The notes beneath the pieces are model-generated. The model ran no database searches, had not been told where the DNA came from, and saw only the letters and a program-made list of their open reading frames with translations. From NCBI GenBank assembly GCA_009782215.1, contig WRKO01000018.1, positions 1 to 49,084 of the forward strand: 49,084 nucleotides of DNA. Direction: 5' to 3'. A program made the translations under genes and the position numbers. The DNA comes from Oscillospiraceae bacterium. Lineage in GTDB: Bacteria > Bacillota > Clostridia > Oscillospirales > UBA929. This document shows positions 17,456 through 25,295 of this stretch, piece by piece. Position 1 is the stretch's first letter. Each line of letters starts with the position of its first letter.

Positions 17456-18949
17456 TTATTGGTTGTTATTCCATCCGAACATCGTCGCCAATGAATCCTG
17501 CTGGCTCATCATCTGTCCCAAAAGGGTTTCCAGCCTCGCGTACTGCAAATAATATCGTTCGCCCATAATCGTCAGCTTATTCTCCTGCTCTTTGATGCGC
17601 TTGTTATAGTCAATGATGTTGTTGTTGAGGTTTTGCAGCTCACGGCCTCTGGTGGTGTTGACATAGTCGTCCATCGCCTTGTTGAGCCGCGTCATCAGAC
17701 CGCCGCCGTCGCGCTCCGCCGCCGAAAACATGTTGTAGACGCGGTCGGGGTCTTCCTTCAGCGCCGCCATCAGCTTGTCTTCGTCAATCTGTAGCTGCAC
17801 AGGCTCGCCCTTGACATATCTGCTGGTGGTGATGCCAATCGACGCGAGGGTGCCGTTGCTCCCAAACGAGCCGGCCAAGGCGCTCCTCATGCCCTCAAGC
17901 AGTCTGCCCAGCTCGCGGTCACGGCTCAGAAGCCCTTCCTTGGCTTTGAGTTCCCACTCTTCAATTTCTTTTTGGGTCATTTCCGCCTTCTGCTCTTCGG
18001 TCAGGGGGAGGTAGTCGCGGTTGACCTTTTGGGTGTGGGCGGTATAAAGCTCCTTGATGAGGGTGTTGTACGAGTCCACCATCTTTTGAATCCGGTCAAT
18101 CGTCGGCTTATAGTCGGCTTCCAGCGTAAAGTCAACGCCGCCCGGGCCGGTGGTGCGAAGGAACCCCATCGTTATGCCGTCAAGGGTGATGGAGTTGGAG
18201 CCCACGCTGCGCGCCTCGGTCTCGCCGTTGATGTAGACAAGGGCGTCCTGTCCCGCCGTCACGCCGCTGATGCCCATGTAGGCCAGAAAGCCCGTGTTGT
18301 CGGAGAAAGAAAGCTCCGAAGCCGCGCCCAGCGTGTCGGAGGTGACGGTAACGCTGTCGGTGGTTTGCGAGTAGGCCATCGTCACGCCGATTCCGGCCTT
18401 GTTGACCTCGTCCATAATGCTTTTCAGCGTCGCGGTGGCGGAGAAGTTGAATTCCCTGCCGTTGATTTCAAATTGGATGCCGTCGCTCTGATAGCCGCCG
18501 CCGCTGATCGCCCCGGACAGGTTGCGGATGGAGGTTGAATTCACCTCCGCGGCGGTCAGCCCGGTGGAGCGGGCGGTGAGCTTGCTCCCCCGAAGCGAGG
18601 CGGCCGTGGCGAGCCGGTCAACACGGACATTGTAGCTGCCCGCCTTGGCCGTCGCCGAGGCGGTGACGCTCACGCCGGTATTGGAGGCCATGTCAACGGA
18701 AAAAGACGTGAACGAGTTGCGGCTCATCAGGTTGTCCGAACCCAGCAAGCTGCCGTATGTATCGCGGAAAAGGCGCAGCTTGTTGTTGAATTCGGTGATG
18801 TGGTCCCGTTTCCATTCCGCCTGCGTTCTCTTGGCGGCAATCAAATCGACCTTTCTCTGCTGCTGCATGGTCATCGCCTTGACCAGAGCGTCGGTGTCTA
18901 TCCCGGAAAACAAGCCGGTCAGACGCGATGTGTTTTGGACTGTCGACAT
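17456..18949 (-). CDS. fliD: Flagellar filament cap protein FliD
   Basis: 497 residues. The start RLTGLFSGIDTDALVKAMTM is the FliD N-terminal signature. The middle is Ser/Thr-rich. The C-terminal domain has IQKMVDSYNTLIKELY, LASIGITTSRYVKG and a closing coiled coil (LNNNIIDYNKRIKEQENKLTIMGERYYLQYARLE). It is exported and forms the cap that inserts flagellin at the filament tip. First gene of the fliD-fliS-flgN-like-yaaR-GNAT run; GGAGGGG precedes the ATG. Confidence 0.95.
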   Translation of the reverse strand: MSTVQNTSRLTGLFSGIDTDALVKAMTMQQQRKVDLIAAKRTQAEWKRDHITEFNNKLRLFRDTYGSLLGSDNLMSRNSFTSFSVDMASNTGVSVTASATAKAGSYNVRVDRLATAASLRGSKLTARSTGLTAAEVNSTSIRNLSGAISGGGYQSDGIQFEINGREFNFSATATLKSIMDEVNKAGIGVTMAYSQTTDSVTVTSDTLGAASELSFSDNTGFLAYMGISGVTAGQDALVYINGETEARSVGSNSITLDGITMGFLRTTGPGGVDFTLEADYKPTIDRIQKMVDSYNTLIKELYTAHTQKVNRDYLPLTEEQKAEMTQKEIEEWELKAKEGLLSRDRELGRLLEGMRSALAGSFGSNGTLASIGITTSRYVKGEPVQLQIDEDKLMAALKEDPDRVYNMFSAAERDGGGLMTRLNKAMDDYVNTTRGRELQNLNNNIIDYNKRIKEQENKLTIMGERYYLQYARLETLLGQMMSQQDSLATMFGWNNNQ

Positions 18950-19036
18950 TGTGACCCCTCCTCTGAATGAACCTCGCCGTCGGCGCGCTCGGAGCGCGTC
19001 AATGCGGCGATATCGCTTTCTGATGATTATATCGTT

Positions 19037-19864
19037 TCATTCCCCGTCGGACTTTACCATCTTGGCGTAAATTTCTCTCCGCGGCGCGCCCGTCTCGGCC
19101 GCGGCGGCGCGGGCGGCGGCGCTGACGGACATCCCCCCGGCGCGGTATCCCTCCGCCAAGGCTTTGGCGTCTTCGGCGGAGACGGCGGCGGGCGGCGCGG
19201 ACGCGCCCTCGATCACCAGCGTAAACTCCCCCTTGGGAGGCGTTTGCCCAAAGTGGGCAATCATGCCGGAAAGCGTGCCGCGCAAGGTTTCCTCGTGCAG
19301 CTTGGTCATCTCGCGTGATATGGAAACGCGGCGGTCGCCCCACGCCTCCAGCATGTCGCGCAGGGTGCGCGGCAGCTTGTGCGGCGCTTCGTAAAACACC
19401 ATCGCGCGGCGCTCGCCCTTCAGCGAGTCCAAATGCTCGCGGCGGCTCTTCGTCGCTGTGGAAAGGAATCCCTCAAAGCAAAAACGCCCGGTGTTCAGCC
19501 CGCTGAGCGCCGCCGCCGCCGATATGGCGCAGGGCCCCGGCACCACAAACACCTCAATGCCCCGCTCGGCGCACCCCGCCACCAGCTCGCGCCCGGGGTC
19601 GCTCACCGACGGCATCCCCGCGTCGCTCACCAGCGCCCCCGTTTCGCCCGCCGCCAGACGCTCAAGCAGCGCCGGCCCGCTCACGGCGCGGTTATGCTCG
19701 TGGTAGGCCAAAAGCGGCGCGTGGATTCCAAACCGCGCCAGCAGCTTCACCGTGACCCGCGTATCCTCCGCCGCGATGAAATCGCAGCCCCGCAGCGTCT
19801 CCGCCGCGCGCGGCGAAAAATCGCCTAGGTTGCCCAGCGGCGTGCCGACAATGTAAAGCGGCAT
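19037..19864 (-). CDS. rsmI: 16S rRNA (cytidine(1402)-2'-O)-methyltransferase
   Basis: 275 residues from the ATG at 19864. SAM-dependent enzyme that 2'-O-methylates C1402 in the ribosomal P site. It shows MPLYIVGTPLGNLGD, FIAAEDTRVTVKLL, LVSDAGMPSVSDPG and FCFEGFLS, all conserved in RsmI. The in-frame start at 19888 adds eight poorly fitting residues. The stop is 87 bases before fliD on the same strand, so partial read-through to fliD is possible. Confidence 0.95.
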   Translation of the reverse strand: MPLYIVGTPLGNLGDFSPRAAETLRGCDFIAAEDTRVTVKLLARFGIHAPLLAYHEHNRAVSGPALLERLAAGETGALVSDAGMPSVSDPGRELVAGCAERGIEVFVVPGPCAISAAAALSGLNTGRFCFEGFLSTATKSRREHLDSLKGERRAMVFYEAPHKLPRTLRDMLEAWGDRRVSISREMTKLHEETLRGTLSGMIAHFGQTPPKGEFTLVIEGASAPPAAVSAEDAKALAEGYRAGGMSVSAAARAAAAETGAPRREIYAKMVKSDGE

Positions 19865-19917
19865 ATGTCCCTCCCGCGGCGGACGCATAACGCGGCTGCC
19901 CGTCTCCCGACAACAAA

Positions 19918-19939
19918 GGGACGCCCCAAAAGGCGCCCC
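19918..19939 (-). terminator. Terminator of the ferredoxin gene
   Basis: On the minus strand GGGGCGCC and GGCGTCCC form an 8-bp stem with one G-T pair, followed by TTTGTTG. It lies 15 bases past the ferredoxin stop. The T-tract is weak. Confidence 0.5.
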
Positions 19940-19954
19940 CCGTCACGGTGTTTC

Positions 19955-20122
19955 TTACTGCTCAATGGCCGAAACCGGGCAGACCTCGGGGCAAGCGCCG
20001 CAGTCCACGCACGTGTCGGCGTCGATGATGTAGAGGCTGTCCCCCGCAGAAATGGCGCTCACCGGACACTCGCCCTCGCACGCGCCGCAGCTAATGCATT
20101 TTTCGTTGATTTTGTAAGCCAT
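19955..20122 (-). CDS. 2[4Fe-4S] ferredoxin
   Basis: 55-residue clostridial-type ferredoxin: two CxxCxxCxxxCP clusters, CISCGACEGECP and CVDCGACPEVCP, separated by the usual 20-odd residues. Soluble electron carrier for anaerobic redox enzymes. The ATG at 20122 follows AGGAGG by ten bases; the longer in-frame start adds a non-conserved extension. Its own promoter lies just upstream. Confidence 0.93.
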   Translation of the reverse strand: MAYKINEKCISCGACEGECPVSAISAGDSLYIIDADTCVDCGACPEVCPVSAIEQ

Positions 20123-20150
20123 GTCTCCCATTCCTCCTGTCGTTTTGCGC

Positions 20151-20179
20151 ATTATATCACACCCCTCAAAAAAAATCAA
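20151..20179 (-). promoter_or_regulatory. Promoter of the ferredoxin gene
   Basis: Minus strand -35 TTGATT (20174-20179), -10 TATAAT (20151-20156), spacing 17. Confidence 0.7.
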
Positions 20180-20242
20180 GCGTTTCCCGGAACAAAATCC
20201 CGCCCCGTTCGTCTTACCAAATGGGATGTTGCACCCGTTAAG

Positions 20243-20293
20243 GAAACTTTAAGAAACTTTGCCTTGACGCGGTTGACATAATTATGTTATAAT
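20243..20293 (+). promoter_or_regulatory. Promoter of the Ig/SLH protein with upstream direct repeats
   Basis: -35 TTGACG (20264-20269) and -10 TATAAT (20288-20293), spacing 18. Just ahead are two copies of GAAACTTT (20243-20250 and 20253-20260) exactly ten bases apart, the arrangement expected of an activator bound on one face of the helix. A TTGACA at 20273 is too close to the -10 to serve. Confidence 0.6.
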
Positions 20294-20332
20294 CACCCTG
20301 ATTCGTTCTTTTTATTTAAGGAGGGCTTTACA

Positions 20333-23300
20333 ATGAAAATACGCAGACTTCTACTCGCACCCGTCGCTTGGGCGCTGCTCCTCGCCCTGCTCGCAGGGCC
20401 TATGCCGGTTTTGGCGGATGACCCGCCGACCGATGACGAGGCTATTGCTTCTGCCATTAGTGCGATAGAACAAAAAGACCCTTTTTCTACCGAGGTGAAT
20501 ACTGAGGAGGGAGCCAAAGCAGCCATTGCCGAGGTGCTAAGCGCGGTATCCTTTTTATATGGGGTAACGACAGAAGTAACCGGATCGTTCACTCCGGCAG
20601 AAGATGGAACACCTTCTGCTCCTGATGGGCAAGACGGGAGCTTCGTATTCACTGTCGAAGTCTCCAAGGGCGAGGGGTCGCCGGCATCAACAAAGTCGCT
20701 GAAAGTGACCATTCCCGCTATACCTTTTGACGAAGACCAGCATGATGTAAACACAGCTAGGGATTTTTTAGGTTGGGATAATTTCCGAGGAACAAATACC
20801 ACTCAAACCACAATCACGGCAAATTTATCCTTGCCGGACTCCATAGGGGGCGCACCCGGCGTAGTCATCTCATGGGCTTCAAGCAATACGACGGCACTCT
20901 CAAATGACGGAAAGATAGGCACTGTGACGGCCAATACAAACGTGACATTGACGGCGACACTCTCAAAGAACGGCAAGACGGCAGATAAGCCGTTTACGCT
21001 GACGCTGCTGGCAAACGCTAAAACCGTGACTGTGGGTACGCAAAGCGGGACACTGAGAGCGGGAACGTCTGGGACGGTCACATTTCCTGTGACAACAACG
21101 GGAATAGCCGCCGGCACGTATCCGGCGTCAGTCTCGAACCGACCGAGCGGCGTAACAGTTCAAGGGTCAGTAACGATTAATGCATCTGGTTCAGGTACAT
21201 TGACGCTGGCGGGAAACAGCACCACTGCCATCGGTACAACTGCTACGCTTAGACTGACAATAGACAGCACACAATCAAATGCATTTACTATCATCATCAC
21301 GGAAGGCGACCCGCAAGTAGACGCAATACATAACTGGCTGACTTGGGATAGAATCAGGGGCAGTTCCGGGCAATCGCAAAACAGCGTGTCATCCAACCTT
21401 GCTTTGAATGTGACACTCCCCTCAAGCCACGGCGGTACTACGATTACCACCAGCGGTACCCAACGGGTGATAATCACATGGGCTTACACCCCCACGAACG
21501 CCGGATTTACGATGAATACAACCACAGGAGTCATATCCGCTTTCCCGTCTGCAAGCACGAACATAACCTTGACGGCGTCTATCACAAGAAACATCGGCGG
21601 CAGCAGTACAATCACTAGGGAAAAAAGTTTCAATATCACCGTCGCAAACGACGCCGCGGCCAATGCTTTGGCGAATTGGATTAGGTGGGACGGCAGTTCT
21701 TCCAACAACGGTCTTATCCGGCGCGACAATGCGGCGCAGGGCAGTATCAGCAATACGTCTGGAAGCCGGTATCAAGTCACGTCCGACCTTCGTCTTGATT
21801 TGTCGATACCCTCTCGCGTCAATAACGACGGCAATAGAGTCGATAGCGGCGGGCATCAAACCAGTGATTTGCGGATTACTTGGTCATTGACCAACGGTAC
21901 GTCGTCGGCAACCATCAATACGGATGTCACTTCCTCGTCCATCGGGCGCGTCACCTTCCCATCGTCGGGCAGCCAGAATGTGATTCTGACGGCAGAAATT
22001 AGGCGGGGCAGCAATAGCAACCCCATTTTGGCAAGAAAAGAATTCTACCTCACCATCATGCCCGGCGACCCGCAGACGCAGGTCAATGCGGTCAGGAACT
22101 GGCTGACATGGACGGTCATCCGGGGCGGCAACACGCAAAGCGTGCTGAGCAACAACAGCGCTTCCAACCGATATAATGTAACGTCCAACCTCCTCCTCAA
22201 CCCGGCGATTCCCGACCGTCTTGATTCCAGCGGCAATGTCGTTTCGGGCAGCAGCGGCGTCCCCATCAGCGGCGTGACGATTTCGTGGTCGCTGATAGAA
22301 GGCTCGGGGCTGAATACAAATACCGGCGCGATAACCGCCACCTCGTCGCAGAATGTGAGGCTGCGGGCCACAATCACGCGAGGAGGCGCTTCGGTTACCA
22401 ACAATACGGTGGACTTCTGGCTCACCATACAACCCGCGTCGGAGGATCAATTAGCGATTAACGCGGCGATGAACTGGCTGGTGTGGAACCAAATACGGCG
22501 GCACAACGAGGCCAGCAGCTCCGCGACCGGGCCGTATACCACGTGGGCGACCCTTACCCTGCCGACGACGTATCTATACACCCCAAACAGCAGCGCCGCC
22601 AACAACAGGACGGTGTATATCACATGGACGTCGGACAACACGAGCCGCGTGACCAATACCGGGGTGGTGTATCCAACGTCAAGCAACACGCCGGTAAAGC
22701 TGACGGCGGTGTTCACCTGCGGCGCCATCACCGGCACCTCGACGGCCAACAACCCCAATTCAAAGACGTTTGACCTGACGGTAAGCAATCCGGGCAACGC
22801 CGAATGGGTGAGGATGACGAGGAACTGGCTGACGTGGGATATCATCAGGGGCGCGAATGTCAGCGAAACGACCGTGGCGAACAACCTCTCGCTGCCGTCG
22901 TCGTCAAGCGAATACAGCACAAGCATTACATGGTCGTCGAGCAACACGAGCGTCATCTCCAACACCGGGGTTGTGACGCTCCCCTCCTCCGGCAGTCCGA
23001 GCGTGACGCTGACGGCCACCATCACAAGGGGCAGCACCACCGAGACGAAAACCTTCACCCTGACCGCGCGTCTCGCCTTTGCCGTGGAGGAGACCACCAA
23101 CAGCGCTTCCGCGCAAATCTCGGCGGCAAACTTCAACATGCTCACCCAAAACGGGACAACGGGCTTTGCGGTATCGACAAGCCTTGGCGAAATCAGCTTT
23201 GACGCGGCGGCGGCGAAGGCCATCGGCTCCGCCGGGAACGTGGCGATTGACATTCGCCGGGTTGTGAACAGCACTCTATCCGCAGCGGCGCAAACTGCCG

Positions 23301-24067
23301 CGGGGGGCAGGCCGGTCATCGAGCTGACCGTCAAATCCGGCAACAATACGGTGACCACGTTCGCCGGAGGCACGGCGGTTGTTGACATTCCCTACAACCT
23401 CGGAGCCGGCGAAAACCAGAACGCGATTTTTGTCAATCACCTCAGCAACAACGGGGCGCTGACCCAGAGCCGCGGGTTTTACCAGAACGGCCGTGTCCGC
23501 TTCATCACCGAGCATTTCTCCCTGTTCACCATCAGCCACAACCCCGTGACCTTTGCCGACGCAAACGCAATCCCCACTTGGGCGCTGGGCAACATCACCT
23601 TCGTCGGCGCGCGCGGCCTGTTTACGGGCAATCAGGTGAACCAGTTCATGCCCGCCCGTGAGCTGACCTACGCGGAGCTGACGGCGGTGCTGTCAAACTA
23701 CGTCGGCAACCAATTCGCGCCCATCGGCACGGACTGGGCGGCGCCCCATATCCTGTGGGGCGAAAACTTGGGCATCTACGGAAGCAAAACGTACGACTAC
23801 TCGCAGCCGGTTACCCGCGCCGATATGGCGTATATCCTGTACAACTTCATCGAGAAGGCCGGCATCCGCGCCAGCGTCATCGCCAACCCGCCCACCTTCA
23901 CCGACACCGGACATCTGGGCGGCGAGTATGTGACGGCCATCACCTTCCTCGCGAGACGCGGCATCGTCACAGGAACCGGCGGAAGCAATTACGGGCCCGG
24001 CATGACCATCACCCGCGATCAGGTAGCCTCCATCATCGCCAACATTGTGCGGGCGTTTGGGCATTGA
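20333..24067 (+). CDS. S-layer-anchored protein with Ig-like repeats
   Basis: 1244 residues. A signal peptide (residues 1-28, ending PVLADD) leads to at least six divergent copies of a bacterial Ig-like domain of about 90-120 residues. Each copy opens with NWLTWD.IRG, continues with ITWSSSNTS and ends with VTLTATITRG. A distinct beta-rich insert sits near 230-325. The last 190 residues carry three SLH-like modules (VTFADANAIPTWALGNITFVG, PVTRADMAYILYNF, TFTDTGHLGGEYVTAITFLARRGIVTGTG), which should bind secondary cell-wall polymer. Probable S-layer or adhesion protein; no enzyme domain seen. AGGAGGG precedes the ATG. Own promoter and terminator. Confidence 0.9.
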   Translation: MKIRRLLLAPVAWALLLALLAGPMPVLADDPPTDDEAIASAISAIEQKDPFSTEVNTEEGAKAAIAEVLSAVSFLYGVTTEVTGSFTPAEDGTPSAPDGQDGSFVFTVEVSKGEGSPASTKSLKVTIPAIPFDEDQHDVNTARDFLGWDNFRGTNTTQTTITANLSLPDSIGGAPGVVISWASSNTTALSNDGKIGTVTANTNVTLTATLSKNGKTADKPFTLTLLANAKTVTVGTQSGTLRAGTSGTVTFPVTTTGIAAGTYPASVSNRPSGVTVQGSVTINASGSGTLTLAGNSTTAIGTTATLRLTIDSTQSNAFTIIITEGDPQVDAIHNWLTWDRIRGSSGQSQNSVSSNLALNVTLPSSHGGTTITTSGTQRVIITWAYTPTNAGFTMNTTTGVISAFPSASTNITLTASITRNIGGSSTITREKSFNITVANDAAANALANWIRWDGSSSNNGLIRRDNAAQGSISNTSGSRYQVTSDLRLDLSIPSRVNNDGNRVDSGGHQTSDLRITWSLTNGTSSATINTDVTSSSIGRVTFPSSGSQNVILTAEIRRGSNSNPILARKEFYLTIMPGDPQTQVNAVRNWLTWTVIRGGNTQSVLSNNSASNRYNVTSNLLLNPAIPDRLDSSGNVVSGSSGVPISGVTISWSLIEGSGLNTNTGAITATSSQNVRLRATITRGGASVTNNTVDFWLTIQPASEDQLAINAAMNWLVWNQIRRHNEASSSATGPYTTWATLTLPTTYLYTPNSSAANNRTVYITWTSDNTSRVTNTGVVYPTSSNTPVKLTAVFTCGAITGTSTANNPNSKTFDLTVSNPGNAEWVRMTRNWLTWDIIRGANVSETTVANNLSLPSSSSEYSTSITWSSSNTSVISNTGVVTLPSSGSPSVTLTATITRGSTTETKTFTLTARLAFAVEETTNSASAQISAANFNMLTQNGTTGFAVSTSLGEISFDAAAAKAIGSAGNVAIDIRRVVNSTLSAAAQTAAGGRPVIELTVKSGNNTVTTFAGGTAVVDIPYNLGAGENQNAIFVNHLSNNGALTQSRGFYQNGRVRFITEHFSLFTISHNPVTFADANAIPTWALGNITFVGARGLFTGNQVNQFMPARELTYAELTAVLSNYVGNQFAPIGTDWAAPHILWGENLGIYGSKTYDYSQPVTRADMAYILYNFIEKAGIRASVIANPPTFTDTGHLGGEYVTAITFLARRGIVTGTGGSNYGPGMTITRDQVASIIANIVRAFGH

Positions 24068-24084
24068 GCGCGAGAAAGCAGGTT

Positions 24085-24116
24085 ACAGGACGCCCTTTCG
24101 GGCGTCCTGTTTAATT
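24085..24116 (+). terminator. Rho-independent terminator of the Ig/SLH gene
   Basis: ACAGGACGCCC (24085-24095) and GGGCGTCCTGT (24100-24110) form a perfect 11-bp stem with a TTTC loop, followed by TTAATTT. Confidence 0.88.
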
Positions 24117-24159
24117 TGCGCCCGGTTTTGGAATACTACCCTCATGTGAGGTGTTGGGT

Positions 24160-24345
24160 ATGAACCGGCGTCAATTCAAGGCGGATATGGAAGCGGCGTG
24201 GGAGCTGCGGCCCGGAGGAGACGGGACGCCGTGCAGCGGCGCGCACCACAACCGCTTCGCCCGCCCGCGGGATCTGAACGCGGGATGGAGCAAAACGGGC
24301 GAAAAAACGTCTCCGGCGGAGAAAAAGAGAGAAAACGGGAGCTAA
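24160..24345 (+). CDS. Small hypothetical protein upstream of ctsR
   Basis: 61 residues from an ATG preceded by GAGGTG at six bases: hydrophilic, charged, no membrane segment or known motif (MNRRQFKADMEAAWELRPGG at the start). It sits between the Ig/SLH terminator and the CtsR operators, with no clear promoter. It may be a real small gene or chance; not recognised. Confidence 0.35.
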   Translation: MNRRQFKADMEAAWELRPGGDGTPCSGAHHNRFARPRDLNAGWSKTGEKTSPAEKKRENGS

Positions 24346-24366
24346 TCCCTTTTCTCGCGCCGCAAT

Positions 24367-24383
24367 GGTCAGATATGGTCAGA
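24367..24383 (+). promoter_or_regulatory. CtsR operator 1
   Basis: Direct heptad repeat GGTCAGA-TAT-GGTCAGA, close to the known CtsR box (GGTCAAA-NAN-GGTCAAA). It lies just upstream of the ctsR -35. Confidence 0.75.
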
Positions 24384-24391
24384 TACGCTTG

Positions 24392-24420
24392 TTGCGCTTT
24401 GACCATTCCTGACCTATAAT
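24392..24420 (+). promoter_or_regulatory. ctsR promoter with CtsR operator 2 in the spacer
   Basis: -35 TTGCGC (24392-24397) and -10 TATAAT (24415-24420) flank a 17-base spacer. The spacer consists entirely of an inverted-orientation CtsR box, TTTGACC-ATT-CCTGACC (24398-24414). Repressor bound here would cover the whole promoter. Confidence 0.8.
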
Positions 24421-24422
24421 AT

Positions 24423-24439
24423 GGTCAGAGTTGGTCAGA
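24423..24439 (+). promoter_or_regulatory. CtsR operator 3
   Basis: Direct heptad repeat GGTCAGA-GTT-GGTCAGA, starting two bases after the -10, over the expected transcription start. Confidence 0.75.
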
Positions 24440-24459
24440 GAGCAATAGGAGCTGATTGT

Positions 24460-24903
24460 ATGAGGATGTCCGATATCATCGCGCAGTTTATCCTTGCGGG
24501 TTTGGAGCAGTCCGGCGGGGCGGTGGAGCTTTCGCGGGGGCATCTGGCGGAGCGGTTCGGCTGCGTCCCCAGCCAAATCAATTATGTGCTGACCACGCGT
24601 TTTACGCCCGAACACGGCTACATCATCGAAACCAAACGGGGCGGCGGCGGGTACATCCGCGTGGCGCGCGTGCGCGTCTCGCCGCGAGACCTCATCATGC
24701 ACACCGTCAACGCCGTGGGGGACAGCCTTGACGCCGCGAGCGCGGCCGCCTTTCTGCAAAATCTGCGCGATGTGCTGGGCGGCCAGATCACCGCCGTCGT
24801 CGGCGCGGCCTGCTCCGCCCCCGCCCTGCGCGCCCTCGACCCCGCGAAACGCAACGAAACCCGCGCCTCCATCTTCAAGCAGTGCCTATTGCACGTCCTG
24901 TAG
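24460..24903 (+). CDS. ctsR: Heat-shock repressor CtsR
   Basis: 147 residues. Dimeric repressor of clp genes that binds tandem GGTCAAA heptads. The winged helix is recognisable: MSDIIAQFILAGLEQSGGAVELSR, then RFGCVPSQINYVLTTRFTPEHGYIIETKRGGGGYIRV, whose glycine-rich loop is the temperature sensor in known CtsR. The ATG at 24460 lies eight bases after AGGAG; an ATG two codons on is possible. First gene of ctsR-mcsA-mcsB-clpC and autoregulated through the three operators upstream. Its stop TAG falls in a palindromic repeat. Confidence 0.96.
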   Translation: MRMSDIIAQFILAGLEQSGGAVELSRGHLAERFGCVPSQINYVLTTRFTPEHGYIIETKRGGGGYIRVARVRVSPRDLIMHTVNAVGDSLDAASAAAFLQNLRDVLGGQITAVVGAACSAPALRALDPAKRNETRASIFKQCLLHVL

Positions 24904-24927
24904 GGACGACCGCCCCCGGTCGTCCGC
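24899..24927 (+). repeat. Stop-codon palindromic repeat, ctsR copy
   Basis: GTAGGG core that includes the ctsR stop TAG. Stem GGACGACCG (24904-24912) and CGGTCGTCC (24917-24925) is a perfect 9-bp pair with a CCCC loop. Same layout as the copy after dnaJ, but two pairs differ in both arms. Confidence 0.75.
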
Positions 24928-24962
24928 ACCCCCCGCGAAAACATCCTATAGGAGGGAACACT

Positions 24963-25295
24963 ATGGTTTTCATTCATTCCGCGCCGGCGTATGAGTCGCC
25001 GCCCTGCCCGGCCTGCGGGACCCGGCTCGGGGAGATATCGCAAACGGGGCGGGTCGGCTGCCCGGAATGCTACCGCCATTTTTCCGAGCGCTTAACGCCT
25101 TACATCCGCCGTGTCCACGGCCCGGCGCGGCACACCGGGAGCATCCCGAAAAGCGCCGGGGAGCAGCTTCATCACAAGCGGCGCTTGGCGGAGCTGCAAA
25201 ACGCGCTGCAGGAGGCCATCGCGCGTCAGGAGTTTGAGCGGTGCGCCGAGCTGCGCGATGAGATTGCCGGATTGGGAGGGGGAGGACATCTATGA
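24963..25295 (+). CDS. mcsA: McsA, activator of protein-arginine kinase (short form)
   Basis: 110 residues from the ATG after ATAGGAGGG. The N-terminal zinc ribbon CPACG...CPECYRHF has only one pair of CxxC motifs, where the usual McsA of about 180 residues has two pairs. The C-terminal UVR motif LQNALQEAIARQEFERCAELRDEIAGL is intact. McsA activates McsB and helps target proteins to ClpCP. It overlaps mcsB by four bases (ATGA). Confidence 0.9.
   Translation: MVFIHSAPAYESPPCPACGTRLGEISQTGRVGCPECYRHFSERLTPYIRRVHGPARHTGSIPKSAGEQLHHKRRLAELQNALQEAIARQEFERCAELRDEIAGLGGGGHL

Noticed and set aside
18950..19036. Sigma-D (flagellar) promoter before fliD
   Set aside because: A TATAAT exists near 19028 on the minus strand, but I found neither a good -35 nor the TAAA-N15-GCCGATAA pattern.
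20273..20293. TTGACA at 20273 as -35 of the Ig/SLH promoter
   Set aside because: Only nine bases separate it from the TATAAT; the TTGACG at 20264 gives a workable 18-base spacer.
22447..23388. 313-codon hydrophobic minus-strand frame
   Set aside because: Antisense to Ser/Thr-rich Ig repeats, whose complement reads as Val/Ala/Leu and mimics a membrane protein.
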